DNA from: Planctomycetota bacterium
GTDB lineage: Bacteria > Planctomycetota > Phycisphaerae > Sedimentisphaerales > Anaerobacaceae
Assembly: GCA_025459125.1 (NCBI GenBank)
Contig: JALORE010000011.1
Span: forward strand, 1 to 49,741
Length of the DNA stretch: 49,741 nucleotides
Direction of reading: 5' to 3'
This document shows positions 33,549 through 41,575 of this stretch, one piece after another; position 1 is the first letter of the stretch; every line of letters starts with the position of its first letter. The translations under genes and the position numbers were made by a program. The notes beneath the pieces are model-generated. The model was given only the letters and a program-made list of their open reading frames with translations. It had not been told where the DNA came from and did no database searches.

Positions 33549-34232
33549 CTACAGCGTGGCAAGCACCCCGACCAGGGCGGCAATTTCGTCGATCTTGAGT
33601 CGCGGGGCGGCCTCCGGCAGGGGGGACGGTTGCCGGTACAATCCCCCGGGACGTCGCACCTGGACGGTGGCCATGCCCAGCCGGTTGGGGGCGATAAAAT
33701 CCTTGGTCTCGTTGTCTGCGATGTATGCTGTCTCCTCCGGACGGGCCTGGAGTCGCTGCAGGAGCACTTCAAACCCGCGCGGGGACGGTTTCCAGAACTC
33801 CCGGCCCAACTCCTCGGTGTAGACGATGGCCTGGAAGTCGTGCTCGATGCCCAGGGCCTGAACTTTGAGTCGCTGCGTGGGCAGGAAGCCATCCGTCAGG
33901 AGGCCCAGGGTGTACCGGCTTTTGAGGTCGTCCAGGACGGCCCGGCTCTCGGGTGGCAGGGTCAGGGTGGGCAGGTGCGTCCGATAGATCTCAACCAATG
34001 CGCCGATCAGGTGGTCGTCGTAAGGAATGCCGAGTTCCGTCAGGGCGGCATTGAAGGTGGAGCCGCAGTCGCCCGTGATGAAACACTGCCAGAGGACCGC
34101 AGAGACCGCCTCGGCGTCCGGTGCGTCCGATAAATTGGAGATGTGCCGGGCCGCCGCGCGGAAGCCGCTGCGACAGAAGTCGAGCTCGTCGTAGAGCGTG
34201 TCGTCCAAGTCGAAGATGACGGTGGTGATCAT
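33549..34232 (-). CDS. HAD superfamily hydrolase (YjjG/Gph-like)
   Basis: 227 residues with all HAD motifs. Motif I is VIFDLDDTLYDE (nucleophile D8 or so, acid two residues on), motif II is LGLLTDGFLPTQ, motif III the Lys in EFWKPSPRGFEVLL, and motif IV ETAYIADNETKDF. A helical cap lies between motif I and II (C1 type). These enzymes remove phosphate from small metabolites such as nucleotides or phosphoglycolate; the substrate is not visible. The ATG follows directly on AT-rich repeat sequence and has no clear ribosome site. Divergent from the pseudouridine synthase gene. Confidence 0.88.
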   Translation of the reverse strand: MITTVIFDLDDTLYDELDFCRSGFRAAARHISNLSDAPDAEAVSAVLWQCFITGDCGSTFNAALTELGIPYDDHLIGALVEIYRTHLPTLTLPPESRAVLDDLKSRYTLGLLTDGFLPTQRLKVQALGIEHDFQAIVYTEELGREFWKPSPRGFEVLLQRLQARPEETAYIADNETKDFIAPNRLGMATVQVRRPGGLYRQPSPLPEAAPRLKIDEIAALVGVLATL

Positions 34233-34392
34233 TTACTTATGAGTTGCGATTTGCGATTTATGGTTTATGATTGGATCAAGAACTCGGACGCAGCGACGGG
34301 CCACACGGTGTTGTGCGAGGCGCGAAGTCCGAAATGAAGAGAGTAATTCATCATTCATGAATCGTAAATCATAATTCGTAAATCATAAATGT
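34233..34392. repeat. AT-rich repeat region between divergent genes
   Basis: 160 bases. The left side carries GCGATTTGCGATTTATGG and TTTATGATTGG. The right side has TGAATCGTAAATCATAATTC and CGTAAATCATAAAT, which in reverse reads TTTATGATTTAC repeated. Both outer ends touch the start codons of the flanking genes. Same family as 2959-3104. Confidence 0.65.
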
Positions 34393-35109
34393 ATGCGTGA
34401 GCGTCTGCAAAAGGTGCTGGCGGCGGCGGGGGTGGCTTCCCGCCGGCAATGCGAAGAGTTGATCCTGCAGGGGGCGGTCAGCGTCAATGGACGCATGGTG
34501 GATGAGCTGCCGGCGTTCGCGGACCCCGAGGTGGACGTGATCGCGGTGCACGGCCGGCGGCTGCAGGAGCCCCGGCGGGTGTACTACCTGCTGAACAAGC
34601 CCAAGGGCATCATCTGCACCAGCAGCGACCCGCAGGGCCGGCCGCGGGCGGTCGACTTGGTGCCCCGTGCCGAGCGGGTCTTCTGCGTCGGCCGGCTCGA
34701 CGCCGACACCACGGGGCTGATCATCCTGACGAATGACGCCGAACTGACGAATCTCCTGACCCATCCGAAATACAAGGTCCCGAAGACATACGTGGCCAAG
34801 GTCGCGGGCCACGTGGACAGCCAGACCGTGGAGAAGCTCCGCAAGGGCGTCTGGCTGGCCGAGGGCAAGACCGGCCGGGCGGGCGTCAAGGTGCTCCGCA
34901 GCGGCCACCACGATTCGCTGCTGGAGATCACGATCTCGCAGGGGCTCAACCGGCAGGTCCGCCGGATGCTCGCCAAAGTCGGGCTGCCCGTTCAATCGCT
35001 CAGAAGGACGCGCATCGGCGGTCTGACGACCAAAGGCCTGGGGGTCGGCAAGTTCCGGCCGCTGGCGAAGGGCGAAGTCGCCGCCCTGAAACGCGGCGCC
35101 ACCGCGTGA
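34393..35109 (+). CDS. rluB: Pseudouridine synthase, RsuA/RluB family
   Basis: 238 residues. The N-terminal S4 RNA-binding domain (MRERLQKVLAAAGVASRRQCEELILQGAVSVNG in pieces) is followed by the catalytic domain. That domain has VYYLLNKPKGIICT, the active-site Asp in VGRLDADTTGLIILTNDAEL, KTYVAKVAGHV, and the C-terminal GLNRQVRRMLAKVGLPVQSLRRTRIGG. It converts a uridine to pseudouridine in rRNA: position 2605 of 23S if RluB-like, 516 of 16S if RsuA-like. The RRTRIGGLTTKGLGVGKFRPL ending fits RluB slightly better. The ATG comes straight after AT-rich repeats with no Shine-Dalgarno sequence. Confidence 0.9.
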   Translation: MRERLQKVLAAAGVASRRQCEELILQGAVSVNGRMVDELPAFADPEVDVIAVHGRRLQEPRRVYYLLNKPKGIICTSSDPQGRPRAVDLVPRAERVFCVGRLDADTTGLIILTNDAELTNLLTHPKYKVPKTYVAKVAGHVDSQTVEKLRKGVWLAEGKTGRAGVKVLRSGHHDSLLEITISQGLNRQVRRMLAKVGLPVQSLRRTRIGGLTTKGLGVGKFRPLAKGEVAALKRGATA

Positions 35110-35119
35110 GCGATCAGGA

Positions 35120-35345
35120 TCACTCGCCGCGCCGTACGGGCGCCTGCTCTCCCCGGATGGCAGCGAGCAATTCCCGGGCAAAGACCGCCTTGAGGAGGTA
35201 GTCCTCGGCTCCGGTCGCGAACACGCGTTTTCTCCTATCGGCTTCACCTTACATCGACAGCGCGATCACGCGCGTTTGCGGTAGATTCTTCTTGATCTGC
35301 CGCGTGGCTTCATCGCCCTGCATCGTCTGGTTCAATCCCCGGAGA
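35120..35345 (-). pseudogene. Response-regulator receiver domain remnant
   Basis: In one minus-strand frame the text reads MQGDEATRQIKKNLPQTRVI, ALSM, then a TAA stop at about 35253-35251, then GEADRRKRVFATGAEDYLLK and AVFARELLAAIRGE to a TGA at 35120. This is the second half of a CheY-like receiver domain, including the Thr/Ser-region ALSM and the conserved Lys block YLLK. The stop falls where Tyr or His is usual. The phosphorylated Asp and the first half are not recognisable upstream. Dead by nonsense and truncation; it is followed by repeat debris. Confidence 0.6.
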
Positions 35346-36315
35346 ATCGCTTCGGCCCCCTTGCGCTCCGTGAGGTCGAGGTCCATCTCCCGGATCGGCG
35401 GGGGAGACTTGCGGAGGGGGCTCGGGGCGAGCGCTTGTTCTTGGCTCCAGCTTGCAGAGAGAATGGTACCGTGGTCTCCCTGCCATCCGGCGGCCGGGGA
35501 GGGTGAGGGCAAGTCCAGGAAGGGAAAGGGATTATCGCGCTCAGAGACGCAGGGACGCAGAGTTGGAGCGCGGGGCTGACTTGCCTTTTCTCTGCGTCTC
35601 CGCGTCTCTGCGCGAGTCACTCCGGCCGCAACAAAAGCCATGTTGCCGCAAGAAGACCCGGCGTGGTCTTCGGCCGTCACCGAAGACCAGGGAGCCACCG
35701 ATTTCATCGATTGGCACAGATTCTATGAGGGACAACAGCCAATGCCACAAATCAGACGAATCCAGAGGCCGAAACACGCCGGGCAGATTCGGACTACTAC
35801 CTGTTGGCATCTTGTCTTCCTGCGCAGATTTCCGCCGGGGCATCACATAAGTCACCGAAATCAAGAGAATCATGTCTCGCGCGAAGACGCCAAGATCGTC
35901 AGGCGTAAAGGCACTTCCAGAAGGTCTTCTGCGCGTTCGTTGCCCCTTGGCGCGAGAACAGGTTCTTGGTTGCGGCCGAAGGCTGCCCCGGGCGTTGCCT
36001 CGGCTGCGGCGATGCCTCGGCATTTCCCAGGCGGGGGCGGCTGGGCTGCCGTTGGGGGTCTGTGACTGGGGACGCCTGTAAGACTCGGTCGGGAAGGGGG
36101 TTATCGTCGTTGCAGGCGGGGCGACAATGAAAGCAACGATCTGCACAAGGGCTAAGGAGACCTCATCCACACGACTTGGTTCGTAGTGGCGTCGTCAGAC
36201 GCTATCTTCCTGCTCTTACGAGCCCACTAAAAAACGGCGGTCTTAGCCAGTCGCTTCGACTTCGCCTGCGGAGCACAAAGTCCGTGACGTGTCATTCACT
36301 TGCGGATTTTGATGA
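35346..36315. other. Gene-poor region with repeat debris
   Basis: About 970 bases with no credible gene. It holds an inverted repeat of CAGAGACGCAGGGACGCAGAG-type arms (35542-35562 with 35590-35610, 19 of 21 paired). It also has single copies of dispersed-looking words such as ATCGATTGGCACAGATTCTA (about 35706) and CTCGCGCGAAGACGCCAAGA (about 35876). Open frames here are low in quality on both strands. Confidence 0.6.
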
Positions 36316-36344
36316 TTGGTGCGGCGGCCGGGGGGTGTTATAGT
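36316..36344 (+). promoter_or_regulatory. Candidate promoter of the S46 peptidase gene
   Basis: TTGGTG (36316-36321), 17 bases, TATAGT (36339-36344). Start expected near 36352, about 28 bases before the ATG at 36380, with AAGGAG in the leader. Confidence 0.6.
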
Positions 36345-36379
36345 AAGCGGCTGTCCGCTTTGCGAAAGGAGTGACCGTC

Positions 36380-38470
36380 ATGAACCGCTGGAGTCGTGGA
36401 GTCTATGGAATCGCTGCTATGATGACGATGGCTTGCCTGCTGGCGGGGGAGGCCCCGGCCGATGAGGGGATGTGGCTGTTCAACAACCCGCCGAAGAAGC
36501 TGCTCCAGGAGAAATACAACTTCGCCCCGGGCGATGACTGGTATCTGCACCTGCAGCGGTCCAGCGTCCGCTTCAACAGCGGCGGCTCGGGGTCGTTCGT
36601 CTCCGCGGACGGGCTGGTGATGACGAATCACCACGTCGGCGCCGACTGCCTCCAGAAGCTCAGCACGAAAGAGCGGGACCTGATCACCGCGGGGTTCTAT
36701 GCCCGGGCGCCCGAGGAGGAGATTCGCTGCGTGGACCTGGAGCTGAACGTGCTGCAGAGCATCGAGGACGTGACGGCGCGGATCAACGCCGCGGTCCAGC
36801 CGGGGATGAGCTCGGCCGAGGCGAACCAGGCCCGCCGGGCGGCGATGAACACGGTCGAGAAGGAATCGCTCGACCAGACCGGGTTCCGCAGCGATGTCGT
36901 CACGCTGTATCACGGCGGGCTGTACCATCTCTACCGTTTCAAGAAGTACACGGATATCCGGATTGTGTTCGCCCCGGAAAAGGACATCGCCTTCTTCGGC
37001 GGGGACCCGGACAACTTCGAGTACCCGCGTCACGACCTCGACATCTGCTTCTTCCGCGTCTATGAGGACGGCAAGCCGGCCAGAATCGAGCACTACCTCA
37101 AGTGGAGCGGCAAGGGGGCGGGCGACGGCGAGCTGGTCTTCGTCTCGGGCCATCCCGGCCGGACCGACCGACTCGACACGATGGCCCATATCGAGTTCCT
37201 CCGCGACCGGACCTTCCCGAACGCGCTGCGCAAGCTGTATCGGTGGGAGGTCATCCTGGCGGCGTACAGTGCCGAGAGCCGGGAGAATGCCCGCCGGGCC
37301 CAGGACGACCTGTTCGGCGTCCAGAACAGCCGCAAAGCCCGCATCGGCATGCTGGCCGGACTCCAGGACCCCGCACTCCTGGGGCGCAAGCGGGCCGAGG
37401 AGGACAAGCTCCGCGCCGCGGCCCAGGAGCAAGCCTCCCGGCTCAAAGAGCCCATCGGCGATCCGTGGAGCGACGTGGTCGCGGCCCTCAAGATCTGGGA
37501 CGGGATCTTCTTGGACTGGGACCTGCTGGAGCAGCGCTCGGCCTTCCACAGCCAGTTGTTTGGTATCGCCCGGACGCTGGTGCGCCTGAACGAGGAATCC
37601 GCGAAACCCAACGCCGAGCGGCTCCGCGAGTATCGCGAATCGAATCTCGAATCGCTCAAGTTCGAGCTTTTCTCCGAGGCGCCGATCTATGAGGATCTGG
37701 AGACGATACTGCTGGCCGACTCGTTGAGCATGCTCGTCGAGGTGAAAGGGATGAACGACCGGCTGGTCCAGAAGGTCCTGGCGGGCATGTCACCCCGGGA
37801 ACGGGCGGCGCAAGTGGTCGCGGGCACGAAACTCAAGGGCGTGGACGTGCGCCAGAAGCTGGCGGCTGCGGGGCCGGAAGCGGTTCGCCAGTGGGACGAT
37901 CCGATGATCCAGTTGGTGTTACTCGTCGATCCGCAGGCGCAGGCCCTCCGCAAGACGTATGAGGACCAGGTCGAGGAGCCCTTGCGGCAGGCCTATGCCA
38001 AGCTGGCGGCGGCGCGCTTCGCGCTCTATGGGACCGAGGTCTACCCGGATGCGACGTTCACCTTGCGGCTGGCTTTCGGGCAGGTCAAGGGTTACGCGGA
38101 GCAGGGCCGGACTATTGCACCCTGGACGGACTTCGCGGGCCTGTATCGCCGGGCCGAGGAGCAGGGCAACCAGGACCCGTTCAAGCTGCCGCCGCGCTGG
38201 CTCGAGCGCAAGGATCAGCTCGATCTGACCACGCCGTTCAACTTCGTCTCCACCGCGGACATCATCGGCGGCAACTCGGGCAGTCCCGTGGTCAACCGCA
38301 ACAACGAGATCGTCGGAATCATCTTCGACGGAAATATCCAATCGCTGATTCTCGACTTCATCTACACCGAGGAGGAGGCCCGCGCCGTCAGCGTGCACTC
38401 GGCGTCGATCGTGGAGGCCTTGCGCAAGGTCTACGAGGCCGACCGGCTGGTTCGGGAGCTGCAGCCGTGA
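36380..38470 (+). CDS. S46 family dipeptidyl peptidase (DPP7/DPP11 type)
   Basis: A 696-residue exported serine peptidase. The signal peptide (VYGIAAMMTMACLLAGEAPA) is followed by the double-barrel catalytic domain. The catalytic His lies in LVMTNHHVGA (about residues 80-87), the Asp region in FFGGDPDNFEYPRHDLDICFFR, and the nucleophile in IIGGNSGSPVVN (S633). A helical domain is inserted around residues 270-560. Members release dipeptides from the N-terminus of oligopeptides in the periplasm. Residue 627 region (FDGNIQSL after the Ser) governs preference for hydrophobic or acidic residues but was not decoded. ATG 36380 is favoured by AAGGAG; the frame opens three codons earlier. Length is normal for S46. 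Confidence 0.93.
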   Translation: MNRWSRGVYGIAAMMTMACLLAGEAPADEGMWLFNNPPKKLLQEKYNFAPGDDWYLHLQRSSVRFNSGGSGSFVSADGLVMTNHHVGADCLQKLSTKERDLITAGFYARAPEEEIRCVDLELNVLQSIEDVTARINAAVQPGMSSAEANQARRAAMNTVEKESLDQTGFRSDVVTLYHGGLYHLYRFKKYTDIRIVFAPEKDIAFFGGDPDNFEYPRHDLDICFFRVYEDGKPARIEHYLKWSGKGAGDGELVFVSGHPGRTDRLDTMAHIEFLRDRTFPNALRKLYRWEVILAAYSAESRENARRAQDDLFGVQNSRKARIGMLAGLQDPALLGRKRAEEDKLRAAAQEQASRLKEPIGDPWSDVVAALKIWDGIFLDWDLLEQRSAFHSQLFGIARTLVRLNEESAKPNAERLREYRESNLESLKFELFSEAPIYEDLETILLADSLSMLVEVKGMNDRLVQKVLAGMSPRERAAQVVAGTKLKGVDVRQKLAAAGPEAVRQWDDPMIQLVLLVDPQAQALRKTYEDQVEEPLRQAYAKLAAARFALYGTEVYPDATFTLRLAFGQVKGYAEQGRTIAPWTDFAGLYRRAEEQGNQDPFKLPPRWLERKDQLDLTTPFNFVSTADIIGGNSGSPVVNRNNEIVGIIFDGNIQSLILDFIYTEEEARAVSVHSASIVEALRKVYEADRLVRELQP

Positions 38471-38489
38471 GCGGGATCGAGAGGCTATC

Positions 38490-39651
38490 TCAGAACTCCA
38501 CGCCAGGTATGTCATGGCGAGCGCAGCGAAGGGCCCCCAAGCGCGTTGTTTCGCGCTCCCAGACGCGGATGTCGCGGGATTTCAGGAGATACAGGTTCTC
38601 GCCGTCGCTGCGGCCGACCACCAGGTAGTGGCCGTTCACCGTGCGGGGGAACAGTGCCAGGCCCCTGTCCTTGGCACCGCGGCCCTGCAACGAGCGGATC
38701 TGGACGACCAGGCTCCCGGTTGTGCCGTCCACCTCGACGCCGGGCATTTCCAGGAGCTGCAGGCGGGTCCGCCAGCCGTTGAAGGCGGCATAGGTCCCGT
38801 AGTAACACATGGAGCCGTCGTCGTGGGTGAAACGCACGAGCCGCATGTCTTCCATGCCGCGCGATTCCGGTTCGCCGTTGGGAAACAGGATCACCTGGTT
38901 GAGGTTGACGTTCGCGGGCATCTCGATGTTGTAGTCGCAGGAGGCGAGCCACTCCACCTTGTGGAGCTCCTCCTCGGGAGATCGACGGGCTGTCGGGCTC
39001 GGATTGCAGGCGGTAGAAGACCGCCGGCGGCTCCGGGATCGTGAACGGATCGTTCAGCCGGGCGAAGACCTTCTCCAGAATCTCTTCGCGCAGCCCCAGG
39101 GCGGCCAGCTTGGCATGCGATTCGGGTTTGCTGAGCAGGCGTTTCCCGACTTCGCGTTTCGGCTCGTGGTGCGGACCGGCCGGCCCCAAGGTGATCTCGC
39201 CGGCGGCGTCCACGATGCCGCGCCGGAACACGATGCTGCTGATATGCCCCTGGCCCACGCAGCGCAGGCTCATGGCGAAGCGCAGCGCGCCGGGCTCGAC
39301 ACCCGCTTGGGAAATGGTGGGGGCAATGCTCGGGTTGAACAAGGCCGCCGATGCGAAGGCGTACTCGAGCGTGAAGTACACCTCGATCAGGGGCTTCCAT
39401 GCGACGCTCGGCGCCGAGGGCAGCAGCACGCGCCGCGCCGCCTCCTCGTAACGAGTGAGGAAGATCGCGTCCAGGTCGATCTGCAAAGGGTGGAAGTCCT
39501 GGGTGGTCACCGCCGGAAGGCGTTCGACCTGTGCGTGGTCCGGGCTCATCACGCGGTCGATCACCTTGCGTGCGCGGTGCGGGCCCAGCCAGAAGAAACG
39601 GGCAATCGTGTGCTTCGGGTCACGGGTCAGTCGGATCGGCAGTCGCCTCAC
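38490..39651 (-). pseudogene. GH130-type glycoside phosphorylase/hydrolase, frameshifted and 3'-truncated
   Basis: The first part (39651 to about 38979) matches large GH130 proteins: DPKHTIARFFWLGPHRARKV, EVYFTLEYAFASAALFNPSI, LRFAMSLRCVGQGHISSIVF and the EP-rich linker before it breaks. The family text resumes in another frame as EEELHKVEWLASCDYNIEMP. It continues with SRGMEDMRLVRFTHDDGSMC, YGTYAAFNG and GLALFPRTVNGHYLVVGRSD. The shift lies in CTCCTCCTCGGGAG (38966-38979), a slippery, error-prone string. After about KSRDIRVWE the frame runs into repeat-like sequence (TCATGGCGAGCGCAGCGAAG) and stops at 38490, lacking the last third of the family. GH130 enzymes act on beta-mannosides. Two independent lesions argue for a true pseudogene. 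Confidence 0.8.
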
Positions 39652-39884
39652 AGCCAACGATGGTACGCTCCTGCACTCTGCAACTGTCGAAGGGCTCCAG
39701 GGTATCCAACGCCATCCCGCGTGCGCGGGACCAGACTGTGCCGCTACGCCGTGTCTCGTGGTCATGTTCGATGCCATCGGCGACGATCGTTGGCGCGGGT
39801 GCATGGCCGGGCCCTGCCGAGCTGGATGATGCCGCCCGCCGCCTCCGGTTGGACACCCCCACCTCTGGGGCGGGGATCTCGTCC

Positions 39885-39914
39885 TTGACAGAAGACGGCG
39901 GCCGCCGCTACCAT
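39885..39914 (+). promoter_or_regulatory. Candidate promoter of guaA
   Basis: TTGACA (39885-39890), 18 bases, TACCAT (39909-39914), giving a leader of about 50 bases that ends with AAGGAG before the ATG at 39972. Confidence 0.65.
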
Positions 39915-39971
39915 TTCAGCCTGCGAAAGGGTTGGAATCCATCCGTTCAGGTGCGTGAGAAGGAGCTGATC

Positions 39972-40907
39972 ATGAACTGCAAGGCATTCGTGGAGGAGCA
40001 AGTTGAGCAGATCCGGCAGACTGTCGGCGACGGCCAGGCGATCAACGCTTTGAGCGGCGGCGTGGATAGCTCGCTCGTGACCGTTCTGGGGCACCGGGCG
40101 CTCGGGACGCGTCTGCGGACCGTGTTTATCGACAATGCCCTCATGCGGGAAGGCGAGCCGCAGCGGGTCGTCCGGATGTTTGCCGGGATGAAGATTCCGG
40201 TCGAGCTGGTGGACGCCCGGGAGGAGTTCCTCGCGGCACTGGCGGGCGTAACCGACCCGGAGGAGAAACGCCAGGCCATCACCCACACGTTCTACGCGAC
40301 GGTCTTCGGCCGGCTGGTCAAGGAGTCCGGGGCGCGGTTCCTGCTGCACGGGACGATTCTGACCGATATCGAGGAAACCGTGGCCGGCATCAAGCGTCAA
40401 CACAACATCCTGTCGCAGCTTGGCATCGACACGAACGCGGCTTACGGCTACGCGGTGGTCGAGCCGCTGGCGACGCTCCGCAAGGACGGCGTGCGCGAGG
40501 TGTGCCGGTTCCTGAAGTTGCCCGCGGAGATTGCCGACCGCATGCCTTTCCCCGGCCCGGCGCTGGCCACTCGGATCGTGGGTGAGGTGACCCGGGCACG
40601 ACTCGCGACCGTCCGCCAGGCGACGGCGATCGTGGAACAGGAACTCGCCGGTTGTGGCGCCTTCCAGTACCTGGCGGTTCTGCTGAACGACCGCGCGACG
40701 GGCATTCGCCAGAACAAACGGGAGTTCGGCCAGATTCTCGTCGTGCGCTGCGTCGAAAGCACCGACGCCCGGGAGGCGGCGGTAACCGAGCTGCCGTGGC
40801 CCAAGCTCCAGCGCGTCAGCCAGCGCATCGTGACGGAGGTCCCGGACGTCAGTCGCTGCCTCTATGATCTGACGCCCAAGCCCCCGGCCACGATCGAGTA
40901 CATCTGA
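39972..40907 (+). CDS. guaA: GMP synthase ATP-pyrophosphatase subunit (GuaA C-terminal part, stand-alone)
   Basis: 311 residues. It contains the N-type ATP-pyrophosphatase P-loop LSGGVDSS (residues 27-34), the HGTILTDIEE block, and the GMP synthase dimerisation domain with RMPFPGPALATRIVGE and the end KPPATIEYI. The enzyme amidates XMP to GMP using ATP. The N-terminal class I glutamine amidotransferase domain, fused in most bacterial GuaA (about 520 residues), is absent. No separate GuaAa gene is nearby, so ammonia comes from a partner elsewhere or the subunit uses free ammonium. The frame opens at 39531 but only the ATG at 39972 has a Shine-Dalgarno (AAGGAG) and family sequence. The glycosylase gene begins seven bases later. 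Confidence 0.92.
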   Translation: MNCKAFVEEQVEQIRQTVGDGQAINALSGGVDSSLVTVLGHRALGTRLRTVFIDNALMREGEPQRVVRMFAGMKIPVELVDAREEFLAALAGVTDPEEKRQAITHTFYATVFGRLVKESGARFLLHGTILTDIEETVAGIKRQHNILSQLGIDTNAAYGYAVVEPLATLRKDGVREVCRFLKLPAEIADRMPFPGPALATRIVGEVTRARLATVRQATAIVEQELAGCGAFQYLAVLLNDRATGIRQNKREFGQILVVRCVESTDAREAAVTELPWPKLQRVSQRIVTEVPDVSRCLYDLTPKPPATIEYI

Positions 40908-40913
40908 GATCCG

Positions 40914-41501
40914 TTGGCTGCGTTCCGTTCCAAGCCGGTTCCGTCCAGGCTGCGGCAGTTGCCCCGCGCCTTCTACGATCGCGATACGGTCCTGGTCGCC
41001 CGGGAACTGCTGGGCACGTATCTGGTCCACGTGTCGGATGGGGTCCGGCGGATCGGGCGGATCGTGGAGGCGGAGGCGTATCTGGGTCCGCATGATCTGG
41101 CCGCCCACTCCGCCCGCGGACGGACGGAGCGGACGAAAGTCATGTTTGGCCCGCCCGGCCATGCGTATGTCTATCTGATCTACGGGATGTATCACTGCAT
41201 GAACGTGGTGACACAGCCGGAAGGCGTGGCCGCGGCGGTCCTGTTGCGGGCGCTGGAGCCGGTGCAGAACGTGGAGGGCCGCACACAGGGTCCGGGCCTG
41301 CTGTGCCGGGCGCTGCGCATCGACCGGCGGCTCAACGGCCATGACCTGCTCAGCGACGATTTCTTCATCGCCGCAGGGGAGGAACTCCAGGGCTTCCGCA
41401 TCGTCAAGCGGCCCCGCATCGGGGTAGAGTACGCAGGCCGCTGGGCCCGGCGGCTCCTGCGGTTCTACCTTCAGGGCAACCCGTTTGTCTCGCAGCCGTA
41501 A
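40914..41501 (+). CDS. 3-methyladenine DNA glycosylase, AAG/MPG family
   Basis: 195 residues. It removes alkylated and deaminated purines from DNA as the first step in base excision repair. Family blocks are seen in order: FYDRDTVLVARELLGTYLV; the catalytic-water Glu in GRIVEAEAYLGPHDLAAHS; RTERTKVMFGPPGHAYVYLIYGMYHCMNVV; and AAAVLLRALEP and GPGLLCRALRIDRRLNG. The C-terminal block RPRIGVEYAG completes the fold. Start is TTG at 40914, six bases after the guaA stop, which indicates co-transcription with guaA. Length is normal for bacterial members. Confidence 0.93.
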   Translation: MAAFRSKPVPSRLRQLPRAFYDRDTVLVARELLGTYLVHVSDGVRRIGRIVEAEAYLGPHDLAAHSARGRTERTKVMFGPPGHAYVYLIYGMYHCMNVVTQPEGVAAAVLLRALEPVQNVEGRTQGPGLLCRALRIDRRLNGHDLLSDDFFIAAGEELQGFRIVKRPRIGVEYAGRWARRLLRFYLQGNPFVSQP

Positions 41502-41575
41502 CGGCCGGCTTCTTATGTTTTCATCCGGAGCTGGGAAGACATGATGACGCGTCACCGCATCACAAGGAGAATCAC

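Noticed and set aside
35249-35707. 152-codon minus-strand frame as an intact gene
   Set aside because: Only its last part resembles a receiver domain and it ends in a premature stop; the rest is repeat sequence.
39762-41555. 597-codon minus-strand frame opposite guaA and the glycosylase
   Set aside because: Antisense to two clear family proteins; no domain seen.
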